A DNA stretch of 64,000 bases from Chitinophagaceae bacterium (GTDB taxonomy: Bacteria; Bacteroidota; Bacteroidia; Chitinophagales; Chitinophagaceae). Location of the stretch: contig JANINS010000003.1 in NCBI GenBank assembly GCA_024508725.1, positions 1,302,001-1,366,000 of the forward strand, given 5' to 3'. The translations under genes and the position numbers were made by a program. Shown here one piece after another: positions 1 to 7,493 of the stretch. Under the pieces are notes generated by a model. It worked only from the letters and a program-made list of their open reading frames with translations, did no database searches and was not told the origin of the DNA. Position 1 is the stretch's first letter, and each line of letters begins with the position of its first letter.

Positions 1-3000
1 ATAAGTACATCCTGCAGTAACATCCCTGTTCACATTGCTTCCGTTAGCAATTACCGTTGTACTGCCAGATGTAAGTGTTGCATTGAAATGAGATGGTGAA
101 ATATCACCACCGCTGTGATAGAAAGTCTGGCCAATGATCTGTCCTTTCAGGATCGTTTGATTGCTTGATTTCGTGATGTCTGCACAAGGAGCGAAAATGG
201 TTCCATGTACATTACCGCTGCCCTGGATATTGAGTGCAGTTGCATTATAGAAATTGTAGATCACATATTTCGCATTCTCGTCGCTCAAACCATTGTGATT
301 ATACGCTTTCCAGTTATATGTACCTATTGCATCAACATTAATAACCAGGATTCTGCTGGCAGAAGGTTGATTGGTAAATGTGATCTCCTGTACATTCACA
401 AGATCAGTGCCTTTTACATTCAGGTAGTTCACTGCATTTGGCAACTCTACTCTTACCTGGGATGGTAAGTTGGTATGTGCCAATATTACATTGCTGTAAT
501 TTTTCAGTATCACATTGTCTGAACCGGTGCTCATGCTTACAGCACTCGCTTTCATCTTAGTGAATGCAGCATCGAAGTCGATCAATCCACTTTCGAACAC
601 CGGATTGTTGGTAGCACTTACGTTGATGTTATTAGCGCTCACCTGCAGGTTGATCCTTGGTGATGCATTATAGTTATTGTTTGGCGTGATGCGGATCGGA
701 GAATATGCGTTATTCTGGTCTTTATACCATGCATAAGCACCATTCGCTGTGCCGATCTTAACATACCCGTTCTGGTTCACATTCATATTACCGCTCTGGA
801 AGTTCACTTTGCCACCTACCACCAGCGTAACAGGCACATTCGATACTTTGAAAGTTCCTTTATAATTATTCGATACTTCGTAATTACCGGCAAGCGTCAT
901 ATCACCACCAATTGCAACGGGGCCCATTGTTTTGCTGCCGATAAGTGTTGCATTCTTTTGTGTGAACACTGTAAAATCAAGTGCAGGCGCAACAGGATTT
1001 TGCGTGATCATAGTACCGGAAACAGGTCCGGCAATCACCGGTGCATTGTTATCTGCTACGGTTACAGTGTATTTGTAAGTAACGGTCTGGCCATTGCTTA
1101 CAGCAGTCCATGTTACCAATGTAACACCTGCATTAAACGTTTTACCTGCAAGGCTTGTACCCGTACCTGTAGTAGCACCCGTTAATACATACGTAGCTGT
1201 TACCGGTGTTCCGTTTACAGTAGCTAAAGCGTTATCATTTGCAGTAGCCACATAAGAACAACCGTTCTTAGTTATGTTTCCGTTGTCTGGCACAGGACCT
1301 GAAACAACAGGAGGATAATTTTCTTTAACGATGATCTGTTGTATGGCAGAAACTGATCTTCCTAAACCATCTTTCACTGTCCATGTGATGGTTGTTGTTC
1401 CAACCTGGTATTGATTGTTTGCCGGTGCATTGTTGGTTAATGTGGCCGGATCAACAGATACCGTATATGTAGCTGTACCAATGTTATTGATCACAGCATA
1501 ATTCTGGCCGGCGATCGCATCAACAGTGATCGTTGCCGGTGCAACAATCGTTGGAGCTGCACTCACTACGGTTACGGTAGTAGTGGTAGTGGTTGAATTA
1601 CCGTGAGCATCTGTCAACGTCCAGGTTACGGTGGTAGTTCCTACAGGGAATTCTGCAGGTGCATCGTTCTTCAATGTATAAGGGCCTACTGCCTGGAATG
1701 CAGGATCAACCAATACCACCTGTGTAGAATATGGCTGACCCGGATCGTTGCTGATGGTAATATCTGCCGGTGAAGTGATCTGAGGAGCAGGCACCGTAAC
1801 GACAACTTTCTGCACATCGCTTGCTTCTCTGCCAATACCATCTTTAACGGTCCATTCAACGAACGTCGTACCGATAGGATACTGAGCCAATGTTCCGGTA
1901 GTTGTTACGGTAGCAGGATCGATAGATACTGTTGTTGTTGGTGTACCCAGGTTTGGTGCTGTTGCAAAGCCGTTGTAGTCTGCCACTATTGTGATAGCCC
2001 CTGGTGCAGTGATCGATGGTGCTGCACTCACTACTGTAACCTTACTGGTTGTAGTGATCGTTTTTCCATAAGCATCGGTCAATGTCCATGTGATCACGGT
2101 TTCGCCTAATGGTAATTGTGCCGGTGCATCATTCGTTAATGTATATGGACCTACTGCAGAGAATACAGGTTCAGGAAACGTTACACCTGTTGCATAAGGA
2201 AAACCTTGTTCATTATTTACTGTTGTATCTGCCGGTGCTGTAATAACAGGTAATGGTGCTTCTACAGTGATCACCTGACTAGCGGTTGCTGTTCTGCCAA
2301 GACCGTCTTTTACAGTCCATGTAATAGTATAAGTTCCCGGTGCATAATCAACTTTACCTGCTTCAGCAGAGTTGGATACCGTTGCATCATTTACAGAGAC
2401 CGTATAGCTGGCATCTCCAAAAGTATTGATGGTTGCAAGTCCGTTGTACCCTGCAGTTACGGTGATGGCAGGAGGTGCAGTGATGGTTGGTAATGCACTA
2501 ATTACTGTTACAACCTGGGTAGCCGATGCTGTTTGCCCCAGTCCATCTTTCACCGTCCAGGTAACTGTAGTGGAACCATCAGGTAATTGAGCAGGAGCAT
2601 TATGACTTAGAACATTCGGCCCCCAATTAGAAATATAGGTTGCCGTATCCGTTAATATCGCAGTGCTGTATGACTTTCCCGGATCATTGGTCAAGGTGAT
2701 GTTTGAGGGTGCCAGAATTGTTGGTGGAGGCACTACAACAACTCTTTGGGTATCTGACACGGTAATACCATTTCCATCAGTTAATGTCCAGGTGATTATT
2801 GTATTTCCATTTGGATATTTTGCGATCGCATTATTTATTACACTTACTGGCTCAGTAGCTGTATAAACCGGGCTTCCGAGGTTTACATTCGATGCATAGT
2901 TCATCAATGAATCAGAGGGCACAACTATCATTGCCGGCACCTGCAATACAGGAAGTGTAATATTCGCACAGCCTTCTAATGGTTCCCTTACTATAATTTC

Positions 3001-4629
3001 TGTTGAACAAGTGGTAGTATTACCATCAGAACAGGTTACACTTAATGTGATGTAATATATACCAGGACCCGAAACTGTTGCAACAGGGTTGGCAATGCTG
3101 GAATCACTGAAGACAACATTTCCCTTATCGCTTGTCCATAAAATCTTTGCAGGTGCAGAACCATCAGAACAAGTAGGAGAGGCATTTAACTTTACACCAA
3201 CTGATTTGTTTCCGCAAGTGAGTGCCTGGTATGGACCGCCTGATATACAACCGGCATTGATCGGCTGCAAGCCACTTCCTCCCATATATCCATACGATGC
3301 TACCGAACCAAAACCAGTAGTTACAAGCCCCATTTTCTTATCCGCAGAAATGTTATGAACGCCTGCACTTGTAGCAATTGTTGCTGCTTTATATAGTACC
3401 CCATTCACCGTTCCAGCCGTTATCCAATTTGGAGAAATGATCACTCCATCAAGATTTAGTTTAGTTCCTGCAGGTGCTACAACATTGATGAAATTACTAG
3501 GGAATGAGCTAGGCACTACATAACTATAGCGATATTGAAACTGGTCTATAACTGGCATGGCCATTAACGCAGGATCTCCAATACCAGCGACTGGCGTTCC
3601 TGAGTTTTGACTTACTATATACTGGAAACCATAAAATGATTTATTTCCACTCACGACATGTGGAGTAGAGGTAGTTATCTCCAGAAAATCTCCTTTCTTC
3701 ACAAGAACGCCACCTCCGACATTAGGAGAGGTAGTAATTACGGTATTGTCTTCTGTAGCAACATAACGAAATACATCCTGGGCACAATTACCATATGCAC
3801 AGTTAAGTGGCCTTGCATTCGTTGGTGATGCTATATATGTTTTTGATAGCGATTCAATAGGAACGATTTGCTCATCAAGATGATCAGAAGCTCCATTGCT
3901 ATTTCCTACTCCTGTAAATTGTGTTCCGGATAAAACTCCTACAGGTTTATCAGCTTCAATAAACCATCCGGTAACGTCTGAAGCCAATGCGTTGCCATTT
4001 AATCTTTGAAAACATTCGCCTTTATTTATCACTACATTGTCGACAAGAGTACCAGCACGGTTATAAGTCTTTACCGTAGTGTTATCCTGAGATGCAACTA
4101 CGTCAAAGTAAGAATTGCCGCTTCCTCCAAGTGGATGTATGTATGAAATTGCCCTGTATTGTTTTCCCAGACCATGGGTAGGCAACACCAGTGCTGCATC
4201 ATTAGTAATAACGTTATAAAATGGATTGAAGCTGTATACAATCACATTTTCATTGGATGTTACGTGGTAGACGTTATTCTTATAAACATTCGTACTTACA
4301 TTACTTGCATTTGGATTTACAGCTGGAATGATATTCGGGTTTTCCGTTGGAAAGAAAAACATTTCCAATGCTCCGGCTGCCAATGTCCTAGTGATAGTTG
4401 GTTTTACGGGATTGGTAATTATTACCGTAGCCGGCTGACTTCCCTGGTTAGAAACGGAAATGGCAAACTGGGCTGTATCCGTTCTTGCGGACTTTCCATT
4501 GGGTGTTTGCACTACCCAAAAATCTTTGCCTGCATTAGTTTGGGAAATTGCCTGAACAGAACAGAAAAGCAAGATAAACATACAAATGGCTCTGCCCATT
4601 TGCACGAAGCATTGAGATGTAGTTTTCAT
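1..4629 (-). CDS. Giant secreted IgGFc-binding/HYR-repeat/choice-of-anchor A protein, C-terminus beyond window
   Basis: The minus-strand frame is open from an ATG at 4629 to base 1 (1543 residues, no stop), so the C-terminus is missing. The first residues form a signal peptide (MKTTSQCFVQ, then a hydrophobic core ending near VQAISQ). Residues about 115-460 resemble the IgGFc-binding N-terminal domain (SFNPFYNVITNDAALVLPTH; later a Cys-rich NCAYGNCAQDVF segment). Residues about 565-1195 hold at least seven HYR-like beta-sandwich repeats of 76-82 residues, each with a T-WT-DG/DA motif such as VTWTVKDGLG. Residues about 1215-1510 match a choice-of-anchor A domain (VAIGGDMTLAGNY, VVGGKVNF, then NVHGTIFAPCADI). 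The protein is probably exported and surface-bound or released. A type IX sorting tag would be expected in the missing part, but this is inference. Function is adhesion or matrix at best guess. Confidence 0.85.
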   Translation of the reverse strand, partial: MKTTSQCFVQMGRAICMFILLFCSVQAISQTNAGKDFWVVQTPNGKSARTDTAQFAISVSNQGSQPATVIITNPVKPTITRTLAAGALEMFFFPTENPNIIPAVNPNASNVSTNVYKNNVYHVTSNENVIVYSFNPFYNVITNDAALVLPTHGLGKQYRAISYIHPLGGSGNSYFDVVASQDNTTVKTYNRAGTLVDNVVINKGECFQRLNGNALASDVTGWFIEADKPVGVLSGTQFTGVGNSNGASDHLDEQIVPIESLSKTYIASPTNARPLNCAYGNCAQDVFRYVATEDNTVITTSPNVGGGVLVKKGDFLEITTSTPHVVSGNKSFYGFQYIVSQNSGTPVAGIGDPALMAMPVIDQFQYRYSYVVPSSFPSNFINVVAPAGTKLNLDGVIISPNWITAGTVNGVLYKAATIATSAGVHNISADKKMGLVTTGFGSVASYGYMGGSGLQPINAGCISGGPYQALTCGNKSVGVKLNASPTCSDGSAPAKILWTSDKGNVVFSDSSIANPVATVSGPGIYYITLSVTCSDGNTTTCSTEIIVREPLEGCANITLPVLQVPAMIVVPSDSLMNYASNVNLGSPVYTATEPVSVINNAIAKYPNGNTIITWTLTDGNGITVSDTQRVVVVPPPTILAPSNITLTNDPGKSYSTAILTDTATYISNWGPNVLSHNAPAQLPDGSTTVTWTVKDGLGQTASATQVVTVISALPTITAPPAITVTAGYNGLATINTFGDASYTVSVNDATVSNSAEAGKVDYAPGTYTITWTVKDGLGRTATASQVITVEAPLPVITAPADTTVNNEQGFPYATGVTFPEPVFSAVGPYTLTNDAPAQLPLGETVITWTLTDAYGKTITTTSKVTVVSAAPSITAPGAITIVADYNGFATAPNLGTPTTTVSIDPATVTTTGTLAQYPIGTTFVEWTVKDGIGREASDVQKVVVTVPAPQITSPADITISNDPGQPYSTQVVLVDPAFQAVGPYTLKNDAPAEFPVGTTTVTWTLTDAHGNSTTTTTTVTVVSAAPTIVAPATITVDAIAGQNYAVINNIGTATYTVSVDPATLTNNAPANNQYQVGTTTITWTVKDGLGRSVSAIQQIIVKENYPPVVSGPVPDNGNITKNGCSYVATANDNALATVNGTPVTATYVLTGATTGTGTSLAGKTFNAGVTLVTWTAVSNGQTVTYKYTVTVADNNAPVIAGPVSGTMITQNPVAPALDFTVFTQKNATLIGSKTMGPVAIGGDMTLAGNYEVSNNYKGTFKVSNVPVTLVVGGKVNFQSGNMNVNQNGYVKIGTANGAYAWYKDQNNAYSPIRITPNNNYNASPRINLQVSANNINVSATNNPVFESGLIDFDAAFTKMKASAVSMSTGSDNVILKNYSNVILAHTNLPSQVRVELPNAVNYLNVKGTDLVNVQEITFTNQPSASRILVINVDAIGTYNWKAYNHNGLSDENAKYVIYNFYNATALNIQGSGNVHGTIFAPCADITKSSNQTILKGQIIGQTFYHSGGDISPSHFNATLTSGSTTVIANGSNVNRDVTAGCTY
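1330..2930 (-). repeat. HYR-like repeats, about 230-245 nt period
   Basis: Within the giant secreted gene a recurring block that encodes T-WT-(V/L)-(K/T)-D-G/A lies near 1368, 1610, 1840, 2072, 2303, 2547 and 2775 on the minus strand. The spacing is 228-244 nt, or 76-81 residues. Two subtypes alternate, one with KDGLGR-like and one with TDAHGN-like turns, so the array may have grown by duplication of a two-domain unit. The copies are clearly diverged at DNA level. Confidence 0.8.
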
Positions 4630-4812
4630 TGACGGTGATTGTTTGTACAACCAATACGAAGGTTGAGCACGGGTGTAATCAGGGTAGGCTAAGGGATATT
4701 CCCTTGACGTTTCACATATAATTCTTATGAAAAGCTGGTTGCAAATAACCCATTAAATCATTGAAGGAAATGTTTCCTTTTCGTCAAAGGATGCGACAAA
4801 AAAAGCAATAAA

Positions 4813-4850
4813 AAAGGGAGATATTATTCACTCGAATAATATCTCCCTTT
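4813..4850 (-). terminator. Strong intrinsic terminator behind the lasso precursor
   Basis: There are two perfect 16-base arms, 4813-4828 and 4835-4850, with a 6-base loop. On the minus strand the stem is followed by a T-rich run. It lies 19 bases after the stop of the lasso precursor gene and separates that locus from the giant secreted gene starting at 4629. The 183 bases between the stem and that start show no gene. Confidence 0.85.
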
Positions 4851-4869
4851 AAAAAAGTAAAAGTATGGA

Positions 4870-5004
4870 CTAGCTTAGACCGAAAGCCAGATCATCATCT
4901 CCGGAGCCTCCTCCTTTTGTATCATTTGAAATCGATAATACTGTAATTTTTGGTTCACTCCAAGTTGCTTTAACTACAGTCTGATTTAGGTTTTCTTGAT
5001 GCAT
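4870..5004 (-). CDS. Lasso peptide precursor (A)
   Basis: This 44-residue ORF is MHQENLNQTV...ending in GGGSGDDDLAFGLS. The leader (residues 1-30) contains W15-x2-P18-x-I20-x2-L23, close to the Y/W-x2-P-x-L recognition motif bound by lasso B1 proteins. Thr29 sits at position -2 from the predicted cut after Lys30, which is the hallmark of lasso leaders. The core would start with Gly and carries Asp at core positions 6, 7 and 8, so a Gly1-Asp7 or Gly1-Asp8 macrolactam with a 6-7 residue tail (LAFGLS) is likely. The gene starts 36 bases after the cyclase stop and is followed by a strong terminator. It is recognised by motif and neighbours; the exact ring residue is inference. Confidence 0.85.
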   Translation of the reverse strand: MHQENLNQTVVKATWSEPKITVLSISNDTKGGGSGDDDLAFGLS

Positions 5005-5022
5005 GACAATTAAATTGAATGT

Positions 5023-5030
5023 CAAAAATA
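5023..5030 (-). promoter_or_regulatory. Possible -7 box (TATTTTTG) for the lasso precursor
   Basis: On the minus strand TATTTTTG matches the Bacteroidota -7 consensus TAnnTTTG and lies 18 bases before the precursor ATG, in the gap behind the cyclase gene. It would let the precursor be made in excess of its enzymes. No clear -33 TTTG was found, so this rests on one box. Confidence 0.35.
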
Positions 5031-5040
5031 TTATTTTAAA

Positions 5041-6891
5041 CTATTCGAAAATATATTTTTTTTCCATCAGGTGTTGGATAACCATCTCTGAGATACCAAC
5101 GAAGCACACTTTATATCCGTTGGGCCTGGGCGTTGAAACCAGGTCTAACTCTTTTAAAATTTTTTTCATCACCCGTCTATTGAAAAATTTATCATATAAA
5201 ATGTTGCTTTGATCAGAACTCAGCTTTTGAACAACTGGTGCAACTTGTTTAGTCATTCTTTCAAAATGATCTACTACATAAGGTGACTTTGTTTTTCTAA
5301 ATTGTAGTGATGAGGGGAGTAATCCTTTAGTAGTATGATGCATTATAGATCGTAAATGCCCCCCTTTAAGAAAAAGCGATAACGGGATATCTGCCATAAC
5401 CTCCATCAATTTGCGGTCAAATAACGGTGTAGCAGCTTCCATGGAATAAAACTGGTTTCTGGTATCAAAAACGGATAGATATGTGTTGATCCTTCCCTTA
5501 TTAATTAAAGAATTTATAACTGGCAGTATTGAATACGTGGGTGAAACTGAGAACTGGTTTATAAAGTTTTTATTCCAGATTGAATCGAGAGAATAAAGAT
5601 CGGGCCGCAGCAAACGATAAACAGGAGTATTGGCAATAAAGTGCCTGTGAGTTGCTCTTGGAAAAGATATATTTTCAACCGCTGAGATTTTTTTTAGTAG
5701 GTGCAAAACCGTTTTCCATCTACCTTGTTTCGCCAAAAGGTTTAAAACGCCACGACCTTTTGCTGATAAGTAGAAATCACCACCGAAACCAGAATACAAA
5801 AGACTTATTCCTTTTTCGGATGCGGCTTCCTGTATGGCAATATCCATATAGTGGAATTTATCAGGAATTATCTCTTCGATCTCAAAAGAGTTGACTACAT
5901 GATCAAATGGACCTTTGTTATTAGCAGATACATTAACTCTAACCAGGTTGTCACAATGTTTATGGATAATGTCAATATAGTTAGACTCATCCTTTAATTT
6001 GCCTGAGTAATTATCTTCCAGAACAGCGGAGAAAGTATATAACTGCTGATTTTTTTTCTTAAGAATTTCTGATAGAATACAGGTTATTGTGCTGGAATCT
6101 AGTCCCCCACTTAACATCACACCTACGTTTTTATTTATTGTTAACCTTGATTCAACAGCTTTGTATAAATAATGCCGAATGCAATCGTACCATTGTTCAG
6201 CTGTTTCGAATCGATATTTGTCCTGATGCTTTAAATTCCAATATTTTTCGATAAGACATTTTCCCGTGTTCAGCCGTAATACTGTAGCGTTAATGATTTT
6301 TTTGATGTCTCTATTGTAAGTTGCTGATTGATCCCCCTGAACATAATAGTGAGTTACGAGGCTGTTTCCATCGAAATAATTTGGCGTGGTTTTTACCGCC
6401 TCTATCCCTTTGATCTCGCTGCAAAAAATAAATTGTTCGGGTGAATCATAATAATATACTGACTTAAACCCGATATGATCATTAGAGATAAATAGTTCAT
6501 TTGACAGCTTATTCCAGATCGCATACACATATTCCCCATCTAAATGGTGTACACTATCAACTCCCCATTTTTTAAATGCCTCCAGTATCAAATAAGAGTC
6601 AGGTGTTTTTGAATACTGCAGTTTATCGAACCCAAGTTTAGTGAGCAGTTCATCTCTGTTATGCAAATGGGCATTGGCTGTAAAAACAAGATCTCCATCC
6701 TGTATAGGTAATTGTTCATGTTCCTGATTGGGATAAACTACAAGGTTGCAAAACCCAAAAGCTGCATTATCGCAGATCAATTCTTTACTGCCGTCTTTTG
6801 CACGGTGCAATAATGCCTGCTTCATCTTTTGCAGCATCTCGGGGTCTAACGGTTTACCATTCTTATTAATTATTCCATATATCGCACTCAT
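5041..6891 (-). CDS. Lasso peptide macrolactam synthetase C (asparagine synthetase B-like)
   Basis: This 616-residue protein has the two-domain layout of class B asparagine synthetases. An N-terminal Ntn glutaminase-like domain covers about residues 2-200, with HRAKDGS at 29-35 in place of HRGPD and HLDGEYVYAIW at 116-126. A synthetase domain follows, with the ATP pyrophosphatase loop SGGLDSS at 261-267 and a GFGGD motif. Residue 2 is Ser (MSAIYG), so the catalytic Cys2 of glutaminases is absent. This fits lasso cyclases, which adenylate the core Asp/Glu and close the ring without glutamine hydrolysis. It lies between the B2 protease gene and the precursor, all on one strand. A stand-alone asparagine synthetase is unlikely given the missing Cys and the neighbours. 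Confidence 0.85.
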   Translation of the reverse strand: MSAIYGIINKNGKPLDPEMLQKMKQALLHRAKDGSKELICDNAAFGFCNLVVYPNQEHEQLPIQDGDLVFTANAHLHNRDELLTKLGFDKLQYSKTPDSYLILEAFKKWGVDSVHHLDGEYVYAIWNKLSNELFISNDHIGFKSVYYYDSPEQFIFCSEIKGIEAVKTTPNYFDGNSLVTHYYVQGDQSATYNRDIKKIINATVLRLNTGKCLIEKYWNLKHQDKYRFETAEQWYDCIRHYLYKAVESRLTINKNVGVMLSGGLDSSTITCILSEILKKKNQQLYTFSAVLEDNYSGKLKDESNYIDIIHKHCDNLVRVNVSANNKGPFDHVVNSFEIEEIIPDKFHYMDIAIQEAASEKGISLLYSGFGGDFYLSAKGRGVLNLLAKQGRWKTVLHLLKKISAVENISFPRATHRHFIANTPVYRLLRPDLYSLDSIWNKNFINQFSVSPTYSILPVINSLINKGRINTYLSVFDTRNQFYSMEAATPLFDRKLMEVMADIPLSLFLKGGHLRSIMHHTTKGLLPSSLQFRKTKSPYVVDHFERMTKQVAPVVQKLSSDQSNILYDKFFNRRVMKKILKELDLVSTPRPNGYKVCFVGISEMVIQHLMEKKYIFE

Positions 6892-7026
6892 CTATAACAG
6901 GCTCTATTATTTTCAGAATGCAAGAGTAAATAATTAAGCTGATAACCCTCCAGTGTATGCATCTATGCAAGTTATAATGAACTTTTTTTGACTCCCTCTT
7001 ATATATACAGAAGGGAAAGAATACTT

Positions 7027-7431
7027 CTAGAACTGAGCGATCACTGTATAGGTACTCACCTGTTGCCAGCCGGTAACAATAAAGTCACCACTTTTTAACC
7101 AGGCATGGGCATCGATGCTACCGGATGTATTTTTTCGTACGCCAAAGTAGGTGGCTCTTTGTATGTTGCGGCGTTGCAACATCAGGCCTGCGGCCAAAGC
7201 CTGCTCAAAACATTGGGTACGCCATGGACTTTTAGTACAAGCTCGTGCAACAGCCAATTGTATTGATTCCAGTTCTTCGATTGAGACGTTCCTGGCATCT
7301 GTGTCTGCTTCAAGTGAGGGCACTATCTCTTTAAACTCACGAAACACGAGCATTAACCTTGCTTTCGCCAGGAAATACCAGGCCTCAGCAAACAACTTAT
7401 ATTCATGTATCCCGGGCCTTTCTTTCTTCAT
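7027..7431 (-). CDS. Lasso peptide leader protease B2 (transglutaminase-like)
   Basis: This 134-residue protein belongs to the transglutaminase-like lasso B2 family, which cuts the leader from the precursor. The catalytic triad is visible: Cys in WRTQCFEQALAAGL, His in DAHAWL, and a following Asp in KSGDF. The helix HEYKLFAEAWYFLAKARLML near the N-terminus is typical of these proteins. The ATG at 7431 is preferred over an in-frame GTG at 7467 because a -7 box TATATTTG ends 5 bases before it. The gene lies 62 bases after the large type IX cargo gene on the same strand, and 135 bases before the cyclase. No B1 (PqqD-like) domain is fused to it or lies next to it. Confidence 0.8.
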   Translation of the reverse strand: MKKERPGIHEYKLFAEAWYFLAKARLMLVFREFKEIVPSLEADTDARNVSIEELESIQLAVARACTKSPWRTQCFEQALAAGLMLQRRNIQRATYFGVRKNTSGSIDAHAWLKSGDFIVTGWQQVSTYTVIAQF

Positions 7432-7436
7432 CGGCT

Positions 7437-7444
7437 CAAATATA
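7437..7444 (-). promoter_or_regulatory. -7 box TATATTTG before the B2 gene
   Basis: A perfect TAnnTTTG on the minus strand ends 5 bases before the ATG at 7431. The same box-to-ATG layout recurs in this window (gldA, the typA gene, nth, the 15.6 kb small gene). It supports a separate promoter and a very short leader for the lasso genes. No -33 element is evident. Confidence 0.45.
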
Positions 7445-7493
7445 ATCCTGCCCTTGCTAATGTGCACTCTTACTCAACAAGTCTTATGATTGC

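Noticed and set aside
205-4632. Plus-strand frames opposite the giant IgGFc-binding/HYR gene
   Set aside because: The minus strand is open from 4629 to the edge with clear domains; the plus frames are shadows.
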